A stretch of 64,000 nt of DNA from Theodoxus fluviatilis. Lineage: Eukaryota; Mollusca; Gastropoda; Cycloneritida; Neritidae. The first letter of the stretch is position 1. Each line of letters begins with the position of its first letter. Shown piece by piece: positions 48,314 through 60,000 of the stretch. Where the stretch lies: positions 63,501-127,500 of the forward strand of contig JAWQFJ010028226.1 of the NCBI GenBank assembly GCA_034096865.1. Reading direction: 5' to 3'. The notes beneath the pieces were generated by a model, which saw only the letters and a program-made list of their open reading frames with translations, made no database searches and had not been told where the DNA came from. Made by a program: the position numbers and the translations under genes.

Positions 48314-51300
48314 CTACAGACAGACAGACAGTAAAGAAAGAGACAGACAGTAAAGAAAGAGACTGACAGATAGACATGGAGACTTGTCAAAGGAATTTTG
48401 TTGTTGCAGTTGTCAGTGGATGAGGGCTACACGAGATCAGACATGTCATCCTCCCCATCCCTGTCCTCCCACTCCCTGACCACACTCCATGATTCAGGCC
48501 TGGAGGACAGCATCTGGGAGCTGGCTTTGACTCAGCCCCACTGTGGTCGCTACACCTGGGAGTTTATTGGCAGGTAGGCAGTACACCTTGAAGGTAGGCA
48601 GTACATATTAAATGTAGGCAGTACACCTTGAAGTTAGGCAATACATATTGAAGGTAGGCAGTACACCTTGAATGTAGGCAGTGCATCTTGAAGGTAGGCA
48701 GTGCACCTTGAATGTAGGCAATACATGTGGAAGGTAGGCAGTACACCTTGAATGTAGGCAGTGGCAGGTTTCACAATCAGGTAGTGTTGAGAACATGGCT
48801 GAGAAAAGTCGGGAATTTTTTACAAACTGTACCAATTTTGACTTCTTTTTGTGAACCAAATGGAAGAAGCAGCTATTCTAAATTAAGAATTATACATGGT
48901 TTGTTCATCAATGTTGTTTTTGTTGACTTTTTGAGCGTGTGATTGGTGGCGAACGGTAAAATCCGGACAGACGCAATTTCCTTCCTGGCCTGCAAATGCC
49001 TCGAGTCAATGTAATAAAAACAGAAGTCAGGACCTTTAACGTAATATCGGATGATCAAGTTGTTTGAATAACGGTTCCACCTACATATCAATGTCACGAA
49101 ACACGAAGGGGCGGGCTTAAGTTTGGTAGAAATCGAAGAAAAAGAAGAAAATAAGAAGTACCGGAAGTTGTCTGTCCGCTAAATCGCGCTACTCTGAGGA
49201 TTAATAAATGGCTATTTTCTCCACCTAAAATGCCATTCTTGATTTTTGGGGGGGATGAAAACGATGTTTGGTGGTGTGTAGTTTTGATAAAAGCCGGCAA
49301 GCACACCACTTGAAGGTAAAATACGGCTCTGGCGTCTTTCTTACAGATTGCCGATTCAGTTCTGTCCGTGTGATCTACATTCGCAACTTCGCTTTTCTTG
49401 TGTAAATACACATCTTTCCAAACGGGATGTGACTTTTTACACGCTCTACACAGGTTAGAATGGCGCCATAGAACATGCGGGATAGCTTAGTTCACTTAGT
49501 TTTGATATCTTTGTTCTCGAGCCAAGGCGATTTCATCTGTCTGTCCGTAGCGTTCGCAACCTCCGTTCGCAACACAGACAGACGGCGTTGCGAACGTGGA
49601 CAGACAGCGTTGCGAACGTTCAAGGCGTACGAGTTCCCGCTTTGAGTCGGGACAAAAATAGACACACTGTGTCTCGCAAGAGATTCAATAAACACAAATG
49701 ACTCAGGAATCGGAAGCGTGATTTGCTCGTTTTCAGAATCTCCAGCGATTTTAAAGTTGCATCCACCTACCCACCCATCCACCCATCCATTCACCCATCC
49801 GTCCATCCGTCCGTCCGTCCGTCCGTCCCTCCCTTCAGTTATCTATTCATTCATTCATTCATACATTCATCCATCCATTCATCCATTCATTCATCCACTA
49901 GTCCATGCACCTATTCGCCCATCCATTCATCCATACATCCATCCAACTCTGCGGTCTCAAAGATAGATTACTCAGTGTGTTAAAAATGTCCAACCCCTCC
50001 AAATACAAAGACCGCCAGCCCAATGTCATCAGGGTTGGCGATTTTGTGTGGGCAGATTTTCACAATGTTGATGGGGTTCTGGCTGGCTCCTACAGACGCT
50101 TTTCCCGTGTGCTTGAACTTTTGACCATGATGGAGAACACGCCGCCGGTTCAGCTTATCGCGCCGCCTTCACAGCCTTATCTCTTTCCCCCCCCCCCCCC
50201 CCACCGGTTCAGTTTATCTCGCCGCCTTCCCCCCCCCCCCCCCCCCCCCCACCTCCCCTACGCCTATTTCTTCAATGCTAGTACTCCAAATAGCTCTGGG
50301 TGCTACTCTTTCAGTCTTTGGCATGATGGTGGGTTGGCAGGTCTGTAAATTCATTCCATCAATAGACCCGTCACAAGTTTCATTATGTTCGACACCGCAT
50401 TTTTGTAAATGGGGGGTATAGGGTACTATACTGCCTGCCAAGCTATAATTTATATGCAAAATAATCTTGTTATGTTGTTTCCATGTTGATTAATGTTTGT
50501 ACTTTACCCTGAATTGCTTTCAATGTGGTGATAAGGCATTTGAAGATGTGTAGAAAAGTTCAAAGGTTCTACGTCCATGTGAAGTTTATAAAAATTTGTC
50601 ACACATACACCATAAATGGGCTGAAATCATAGCATTCTACATTGTTTGCTACTTGAATTCCTTCATAAAGCTGCTGGAATATTATTTTGAGTTGGATTTT
50701 TTGACAATTGAAAGTTAAAGTAACTTCATATATGTGTTTGCTGTATTTTGGGAATTAGGGGGGTAGGATACTAAACAGTCTACCAGGCTACAATTTGTTT
50801 GTATAATCACATATTACTGTTGTTGCCATGTTGTTTAATGTTTGTACTTAACTTTCAAAGGCTTTCAAGTTAGTAATTATGCATTTTAATATGTGTACAA
50901 GAAGTTAAAAGGTCCAGCATCCATAAAATTACACAGGCGGGGACAACCGAATGGTCTCACAAGAAGAAAATGGCCATTTGAAAAATCTTTTATGAACTGT
51001 TTTTCCAGGGAAGATATAGTTTGTTTAGTTTTTGTTGTTAGAAGCTCATTTCTACAAGCTTTAAGCACCTTTTTGGCAGTTACAAAGATTGCGAGAGATT
51101 TCTTTGGATCAGGAGGGTTGGTGTCTTTGAACCAGGATTCTGTCAAAACTATCGCTTTCCATATAATTTTTGTTTTTGTTTTACAACAAAATAAACCTAC
51201 TGTCTGCATTTCAATCTTTATTTGCTTTGGTTTTGACTTTTTTTTTCCCCATGATGTGTGTGTGTGAAAAGGAAAAATGGAAACCATTATTGTGAAACCT

Positions 51301-54300
51301 GCCCAGTGCATCTTGAAGGTAGGCAGTACACCTTGAATGTAGGCAATACATGTGGAAGGTAGGCAGTACACCTTGAAGGTAGGCAATACATGTGGAAGGT
51401 AGGCAGTACACCTTGAATGTAGGCAATACATGTGGAAGGTAGGCAGTACACCTTGAATGTAGGCAGTACACCTTGAAGGTAGGCAGTACACCTTGAAGGT
51501 AGGCAGTACACCTTGAAGGTAGGCAATACATGTGGAAGGTAGGCAGTACACCTTGAATGTAGGCAGTGCATCTTGAAGGTAGGCAGTACACCTTGAAGGT
51601 AGGCAGTACACCTTGAAGGTAGGCAATACATGTGGAAGGTAGGCAGTACACCTTGAAGGTAGGCAATACATGTGGAAGGTAGGCAGTACACCTTGAATGT
51701 AGGCAGTACACCTTGAAGGTAGGCAGTACACCTTGAAGGTAGGCAATACATGTGGAAGGTAGGCAGTACACCTTGAAGGTAGGCAATACATGTGGAAGGT
51801 AGGCAGTACACCTTGAATGTAGGCAGTGCATCTTGAAGGTAGGCAGTGCACCTTGAAGGTAGGCAGTGCACCTTGAGGGTAGGCAGTACATATTGAATGT
51901 AGACAGATCACCTTGCAGGTAGGCAGTACACCTTGAATGTAGGCAATACATGTGGAAGGTAGGCAGTACACCTTGAAGGTAGGCAATACATGTGGAAGGT
52001 AGGCAGTACACCTTGAATGTAGGCAGTGCATCTTGAAGGTAGGCAGTGCACCTTGAAGGTAGGCAGTGCACCTTGAGGGTAGGCAGTACATATTGAATGT
52101 AGACAGATCACCTTGCAGGTAGGCAGTACACCTTGAATGTAGGCAATACATGTGGAAGGTAGGCAGTACACCTTGAAGGTAGGCAATACATGTGGAAGGT
52201 AGGCAGTACACCTTGAATGTAGGCAGTGCATCTTGAAGGTAGGCAGTGCACCTTGAAGGTAGGCAGTACACCTTGAAGGTAGGCAATACATGTGGAAGGT
52301 AGGCAGTACACCTTGAAGGTAGGCAATACATGTGGAAGGTAGGCAGTACACCTTGAATGTAGGCAGTGCATCTTGAAGGTAGGCAGTGCACCTTGAAGGT
52401 AGGCAATACATGTGGAAGGTAGGCAGTACACCTTGAATGTATGCAGTACACCTTGAAGGTAGGCAGTGCACCTTGAATGTAGGCAGTGCATCTTGAAGGT
52501 AGGCAGTGCACCTTGAAGGTAGGCAGTACACCTTGAAGGTAGGCAGTGCACCTTGAATGTAGGCAGTACACCTTGAAGGTAGGCAGTACACCTTGCAGGT
52601 AGGCAGTACACCTTGAATGTAGGCAGTACACCTTGAAGGTAGGCAGTACACCTTGAAGGTAGGCAGTGCACCTTGAAGGTAGGCAGTGCATCTTGAAGGT
52701 AGGCAGTGCACCTTGCAGGTAGGCAGTGCACCTTGAAGGTAGGCAATACATGTGGAAGGTAGGCAGTACACCTTGAATGTAGGCAGTGCATCTTGAAGGT
52801 AGGCAGTGCACCTTGAAGGTAGGCAATACATGTGGAAGGTAGGCAGTACACCTTGCAGGTAGGCAGTACACCTTGAATGTAGGCAGTGCATCTTGAAGGT
52901 AGGCAGTGCACCTTGAAGGTAGGCAATACATGTGGAAGGTAGGCAGTACACCTTGCAGGTAGGCAGTACACCTTGAATGTAGGCAGTGCATCTTGAAGGT
53001 AGGCAGTGCACCTTGAAGGTAGGCAATACATGTGGAAGGTAGGCAGTACACCTTGAAGGTAGGCAGTGCACCTTGAAGGTAGGCAGTGCATCTTGAAGGT
53101 AGGCAGTGCACCTTGAAGGTAGGCAATACATGTGGAAGGTAGGCAGTACACCTTGAATGTAGGCAGTGCACCTTGAAGGTAGGCAGTGCACCTTGAAGGT
53201 AGGCAATACATGTGGAAGGTAGGCAGTACACCTTGAAGGTAGGTAGTACACCTTGAAGGTAGGCAGTACACCTTGAATGTAGGCAGTGCATCTTGAAGGT
53301 AGGCAGTGCACCTTGAAGGTAGGCAGTACACCTTGAAGGTAGGCAATACATATGAAAGGTAGGCAGTACACCTTGAAGGTAGGCAGTACACCTTGAAGGT
53401 AGGCAATACATATGAAAGGTAGGCAGTGCATCTTGAAGGTAGGCAGTGCACCTTGAAGGTAGGCAGTACACCTTGAAGGTAGGCAATACATATGAAAGGT
53501 AGGCAGTGCATCTTGAAGGTAGGCAGTACACCTTGAAGGTAGGCAATACATATGAAAGGTAGGCAGTGCATCTTGAAGGTAGGCAGTGCACCTTGAAGGT
53601 AGGCAATACATGTGGAAGGTAGGCAGTACACCTTGAAGGTAGGCAATACACCTTGAATGTAGGCAGTACACCTTGAAGGTAGGCAATACATATGAAAGGT
53701 AGGCAGTACACCTTGAAGGTAGGCAATACATATGAAAGGTAGGCAGTGCATCTTGAAGGTAGGCAGTACACCTTGAAGGTAGGCAATACATGTGGAAGGT
53801 AGGCAGTACACCTTGAATGTAGGCAGTGCATCTTGAAGGTAGGCAGTACACCTTGAAGGTAGGCAATACATATTGAAGGTAGGCAGTACACCTTGAAGGT
53901 AGGCAGTACACCTTGAAGGTAGGCAGTACACCTTGAAGGTAGGCAGTACACCTTGAAGGTAGGCAGTACACCTTGAAGGTAGGCAGTACACCTTGAAGGT
54001 AGGCAGTACACCTTGAAGGTAGGCAATACATGTGGAAGGTAGGCAGTACACCTTGAATGTAGGCAGTACACCTTGAAGGTAGGCAGTACACCTTGAAGGT
54101 AGGCAATACATGTGGAAGGTAGGCAGTACACCTTGAAGGTAGGCAATACATGTGGAAGGTAGGCAGTACACCTTGAATGTAGGCAGTACACCTTGAAGGT
54201 AGGCAATACATGTGGAAGGTAGGCAGTGCATCTTGAAGGTAGGCAGTACACCTTGAAGGTAGGCAGTACACCTTGAAGGTAGGCAGTTCACTTAAAAGGT

Positions 54301-56810
54301 AAGCAGTGCATCTTGAAGGTAGGCAGTACACCTTGAGGGTAGGCAGTACATATTGAATGTAGACAGTTCACCTTGCAGGTAGGCAGTACACCTTGAAGGT
54401 AGGCAGTGCATCTTGAAGGTAGGCAGTGCATCTTGAGGGTAGGCAGTACACCATGAAGGTAGGCAGTTCACTTCGAAGGTAAGTAGTGCATCTTGAAGGT
54501 AGGCAGTGCACCTTGAAGGTAGGCGGTTCACCTTGAAGGTAGGCAGCACATGTTGAATGTAGGCACTTCACCTCAAAGGTATGAGGTATACCTTGAAGGT
54601 AGGCAGTACACCTTGAAGGTAGGCAGTACAATTTGAGTACATTATCATGTAGGTTGTGGAGATAGCCTGTACATCTGGAAGGTCAACTGTTCACCTGGGA
54701 ACATATGGTGAGGTAGGTTGTACACCATGTTGATTGTACACCTTGAGTAAATTAACAGGTAAACTGGATTTCTGGAATTGCAGTTGCAGATAGGCCTCTT
54801 TATCTAAAAAAAATGTAATACCTCTTCCATTGTTTTAGACGTTGGATTGCTAAGTAAAATGGAAATGAAGTTATGTGAAACTATTTACTTTTCCACTTCT
54901 GGGGTGTTGAACTTTCATCTCTGCTGAATCACCTTGTATTGCCTTGTGAGGCTGACAGTTGCTGCTCACTGGACTGCCTTTTGTCTACAGGGGAGTGACG
55001 GAGAGGCGCTACCTGACTGAGCTAGGGGGCGAGGCAGTGGACCGTCTGGTGGTCATCCTGCAGCATGCCACCTCCCTGGTGGATGTAGCAGCCCTGCCCC
55101 CCACCCCCCTCCACCCTCTCTCCCCTGAACAGCTGACCCCCCATGTCCTCAACCTCCTGATAGGAGTGCCCTCCACAGCCTTCCACCTCAACCAGGTCAG
55201 CTTCATTGTCCTCAGTCTGTCTCTCACCATTTCAGTCCTCTGTCCCAGTCCTCTGTCCAGTCCTCTGTCCAGTCCTCTGTCCAGTCCTCTGTCTAATCCT
55301 CTGTCCCAGTCCTCTGTCCCAGTCCTCTGTCTAATCCTCTGTCCCAGTCCTCTGTCTAATCCTCTGTCCCAGTCCTCTGTCTAATCCTCTGTCCCAGTCC
55401 TCTGTCCCAGCCCTCTGTCTAATCCTGTCCAGTCCTCTGTCCAGTCCTCTGACCCAGTTCTTTGTCCAGTCCTCTGTCTAATCATCTGTCCAGTCATCTG
55501 TCTAATCATCTGTCCCAGTCCTCTGTCCAGTCCTCTGTCTAATCATCTGTCCAGTCATCTGTCCCAGTCCTCTGTCCCAGTCCTCTGTCCAGCCCTCTGT
55601 CTAATCCTCTGTCCAGCCCTCTGTCTAATCCTCTGTCCAGTCCTCTGTCCAGTTCTCTGTCCAGACCTCTGTCCCAGTCCTCTGACCAGTCCTCTGTCCA
55701 GCCCTCTGTCCCAGTCCTCTGTCTAATCCTCTGTCCAGTCCTTTGTCCAGCCCTCTGTCCCAGTCCTCTGTCCCAGTCCTCTGTCTAATCCTGTCCAGTC
55801 CTCTGTCCAGTTCTCTGTCCCAGTCCTCTGTCCAGACCTCTGTCTAATCCTCTGTCCAGCCCTCTGTCCCAGTCCTCTGTCCCAGTCCTCTGTCCCAGTC
55901 CTCTGTCCAGTCCTCTGTCCAGCCCTCTGTCCCAGTCCTCTGTCTAATCCTCTGTCTAATCCTCTGTCCAGTCCTCTGTCCCAGTCCTCTGTCTAATCCT
56001 CTGTCTAATCCTCTGTCCAGTCCTCTGTCCAGCCCTCTGTCCCAGTCCTCTGTCTAATCCTCTGTCCAGTCCTCTGTCTAATCCTCTGTCTAATCCTCTG
56101 TCCCAGTCCTCTGTCTAATCCTCTGTCTAGTCATCACTGTGTCTGACTGTCCCATTCTAAGGATGTTTGCTACTTAGTGGTCAGTGTGTCTGCCTCATTT
56201 TGCGTATTCTAATCTATAAACTTTTCCTCCCTCAATGTCTATAGGAGTATAAAGCGCTGCATGAGCGCTTCATGTTGGCAATTGAGCGCTCTTTGCCTCT
56301 CCTGAACACCTACAGATTTTGTGCAGCGCTTCACTTGTTAAAGGGGAGGTAAATCTTCTGCGCCCCATGTTGTGTTGATAGACGCTAAGAAAGTGTTTTC
56401 TTTGCCACAGACATCGTTTATGCACGTTTAAATGTATTCTGCATGAATAAAGTCCACTACTGTGTCATCCTTACTTGCCATTACTTGCGCATACAGGGCG
56501 CTTGGAGCAAATAAAGCCCGTTCCAGTCCCAAAATGATGTTTCTGAGGGTTATTTTACGCATCGACGGCCAGTGCGGGATCGAAGACGCCATTTTGAAAA
56601 TGATGCAAAATCGTCTGAATCACCTCGAATCGGTGATGCAAAGCGCTGCTCAGCACTGAGTGAATCACGCCCCAAAATTGCTGTTCAGGATTGAATCACA
56701 TGCAGCGGTGAGCAGCGCTTTGCAGCGATGCGCCTCCTGAACAAGCCTTATGTGTCTGTCTGTGTGTATCAGTCTTTGTGTCTGTCTGTCTTTGTGTCTG
56801 TCTGTCTGTG

Positions 56811-56881
<71 letters not shown>

Positions 56882-57056
56882 GTGTCTGTCTGCGTGTCTG
56901 TCTGTGTGGCTGTCTGTCTGTCTGTGTGTCTGTCTGTGTGTCTGTCTGTGTGTCTGTCTAACTGTGTCTGTCTGTCTGTCTGTCTGTGTGTCTGTCTGAG
57001 TGTCTGTCTGTGTGTCTGCCTGTGTGGCTGTCTGTTTGTGTGTCTGTCTGTCTGTG

Positions 57057-57097
<41 letters not shown>

Positions 57098-60000
57098 GCC
57101 TGCCTGCCTGCCTGCCTGCCTTTTTGTCTCTGACTTTTTGTCTTTCTGCTTTCTGTCATTCTGATCTCTGTGTCTGTCTCCCCATCCCTTCCCCCATAGG
57201 AGAGGTTGTAAATTGAAACTCTCTCTTGGTCTGCCTACAGGAGGAACAGAAGTTTGAGCTGCAGGAAGGGCTGTGTGTGAAAGGTTTGTCCCCCGAGGCG
57301 CTGGCAGATCTGCTGTCAGACTTAGTGGAGTGTGGCTCCCTCTACCACCGCCTGGCGCTGTTTTCAATACCACCATGCCAGGACTCGTTCTACCGCCGCG
57401 GCCTGGTGTTCCAGGCCTTCACCTGCGTGCTGCGTCGCCTGTTGCAGCACTACTGTGGCGCTGTCATTGCCTGGCCCCCTTCCTCCTCACTGCTGCAGCT
57501 GCAGACGCGACTTGCCCCAGTGTGCTCACAGATGCGGTCAGTGCCCTGTCGGCCTGAGTTTGGAACCTTGCCCTCGAGTGTAGAAAAGCTTTATTTGTAC
57601 ATGTAGTGATTAGGTTTCTTGTACAGAAAGAAGTCTGAGTCTTGCTTACTAAAAGTGGGTTCTTTTTGGGTTGGTAAATGATGTGATTGAACATAGTCTG
57701 TGTGTGATGTCTATAATGGGTTATGATTGCCTCTTTTTAAACAAAGTATTACTAATGCCATCAGTAATGATTTGAGCATGATATGAACCAGTTAATAGTT
57801 GATGGACTGGATAACTGACGGTAGACTCATCTTCTCTAATGTCACCAATGAATGCAGTGCATGAAAACATTAGGTGTTGTGCTTGACATTAAGTGGTTAC
57901 CTAGCTAAATTTGGTTTTGTTAGGGGTTTCTGAGTTCCAGGTTCATGTTGCATTGTGTCTTTTGGCACCAGTTTGAAGAGTCAGAAGATAACTGGTCTGT
58001 GAATACTTTCAAGAAATTGTTTTATTGAGGCTACCAGTTACAGGGACAAGACGTTGATGCATCGATGTGAAAATGGCAGAGTTGAGTTTTGAGGCATCGC
58101 ACAGTGCCTGGATCTGCCTGTTGTGTCTGTCAGGTTCCTGGCCAGGCTCTGCTGCTGTGGCTTGGATGAGGAAGATGCTGCCGACATCCCAGCCCAGGAC
58201 TTTCCTCTGGTCTGTATACTTTTTGCTTTGTTCAGTTGTTGCTTTGCACATTCAAAGTTAAGTGTTGATCTGATAGGGAGGTGAGTGTAGGTTGCTGGTT
58301 GGTGAGAATGGACAAAGTTGGTGGGTAGGGTATGGATAGATGGATGGATGGATAGAGTTTAAGGGCCTGTCAGCCTTGTTGGCTATATAAGGCCACAACA
58401 TTAAGAAATGCCCATCTTTACCAAGGTATTAAAACTCTTCACGACAGTGGAGTCTAGTACAATTCACCTAACCAGTGACATGAAATCCAATAAATTGCGT
58501 CCCACTGCCCATCAGCCCCCAAAGGTTGTGTAGAACCTTCAAACACGAAAAAGCTTAAAGGGAAATAGGACAAAAATTCACATCTCGTTTATCTCGTCAC
58601 CTACAAAGCACTTAGGGATGGATGAATGGAGCCCAAGGGCTCATCAACCTTGATGGCCATTCAAGGCTACAACGTACTTCCACTGTATAAAAATGTGCAA
58701 TTAAAAGATTACCTCAGAAGAGGTAAGTGGAGAAATATATTTTAAAAACTATGAAGACATAGTACGACTCATAGACGAGAATAAAAGCCATAATCCATCA
58801 AAAATGTTATCACAGCAGTGGATGTGGTAAGAATGTAAGCATGTATGTTTTACTGGCCTCTCCTCTGGCACCTGATAAAGGCTTTTCTGTGAAAAAAATG
58901 TGTGCTTCTTATTTATCTTGTATGCCATTCTAAATATCTTCATTTAGCATGTCTTGATTTAAAAAAACCACCAAGAAATTTACCTTGCATTGTGTTTTAT
59001 GGAGAAGCAGTCATCATGTTCTAGAATGGGGATGATAATCATAGTTAAATGGTAGGAACATTCTGAATGTAGTATAAGCAGTTTGAAAGTTGACATCACC
59101 TGTTAAAGATGAATATAGTCTCAAGGCTTATATAATTTCAAAATTGTTGTAGAAGAGGTTAGTGCATTAGGCAGTGATCATTATTGCAAGTCCAATGTGG
59201 ACTTTAAGTTTCCAAGATCTGAAGCTTGGTATCGAATGTGAGTGGGGCCAGAAACTGGGACGATGAGAAGGTGGGCACTTCCTGAAGGCTGACTGCCTGT
59301 TCCCAGGGCACAGAGCTGATGTCCTACCTGTACAGAGAGACCCTGGAGGCAACCAGCACAGACCACTATCCCATGATGCTCTCCATCCTCCAGACCTCCT
59401 GTGGCCCCTTCACTGCGTAAGTGTCCTGCTGTGGTGGAGCTGGTAGTTCTGTACAAGAGGACTAGTTTTTTTATCTACACTTTTTTTCTTTCTTTTTTTT
59501 CCCCCTGGGAGGACCGCCTTGCTGATCACAGTGCCTTTATCTACACAGTGGTGTCTAAGCTAATCATTTCTTAACTGTACATCCAAATGATCATTTTCCT
59601 TGTGTACTCTCTGTGCATTGTAGTAGACAATGAAACTGCTAGTTTTGTACAGTTTTGACATTTTGGTTGAAGTAATGAATCTTCGATGCCCACGTGGAGT
59701 CCTTTATGGGAGTTGTTTGTGAGTTATGTTGTCTGTTATCTTTAAAAACATTTTTTTAAAGTCATAGACCATGGCACTTGTATTCCAGAGAGTGATATAG
59801 AGCTGTGTGCATCATTGGAAACTTTATCTGCAGGTTCCTTCCTAGATCTAAACAAATATGAATAGACCATTGCCTGTGGTGCCATGAGAGCAGCACAGAG
59901 CTGTGTTCAAGGTTGGAAATATTTTCCCACAGGTTCCTACAGGACTGGGTCTTCCATGGCATCTACAGAGACGTCTACAGCGAGTTCATGATCCAGCTCA

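Larger units (their letters stand above)
48763..51303. mobile_element. 2.5-kb DNA transposon splitting the 20-bp array
   Basis: Terminal inverted repeats ggcaggtttcacaat (48763-48777 and 51289-51303) match over 15 bp. CAGT flanks both ends (48759-48762, 51304-51307); removing the element and one CAGT restores a perfect array unit. It contains a CATC/CGTC microsatellite (49755-49950), poly-C runs and a few medium ORFs. One, from about 49986, starts [20 protein letters not shown]; another open stretch lies on the minus strand at 50886-51240. Neither product is recognised. Superfamily not assigned. Confidence 0.88.

Noticed and set aside
50886..54251. 1121-codon minus-strand ORF
   Set aside because: Produced by the stop-free 20-bp array plus the end of the inserted transposon; no start context or homology.
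51308..54640. CRISPR-like regular repeat
   Set aside because: Units are directly tandem with no unique spacers, and the context is a eukaryotic intron.
55215..56135. Tenth junction-derived array
   Set aside because: The array starts 20 bp after the exon 10 donor but its unit (ccagtcctctgt) does not clearly copy the donor caaccag|gtcagc.
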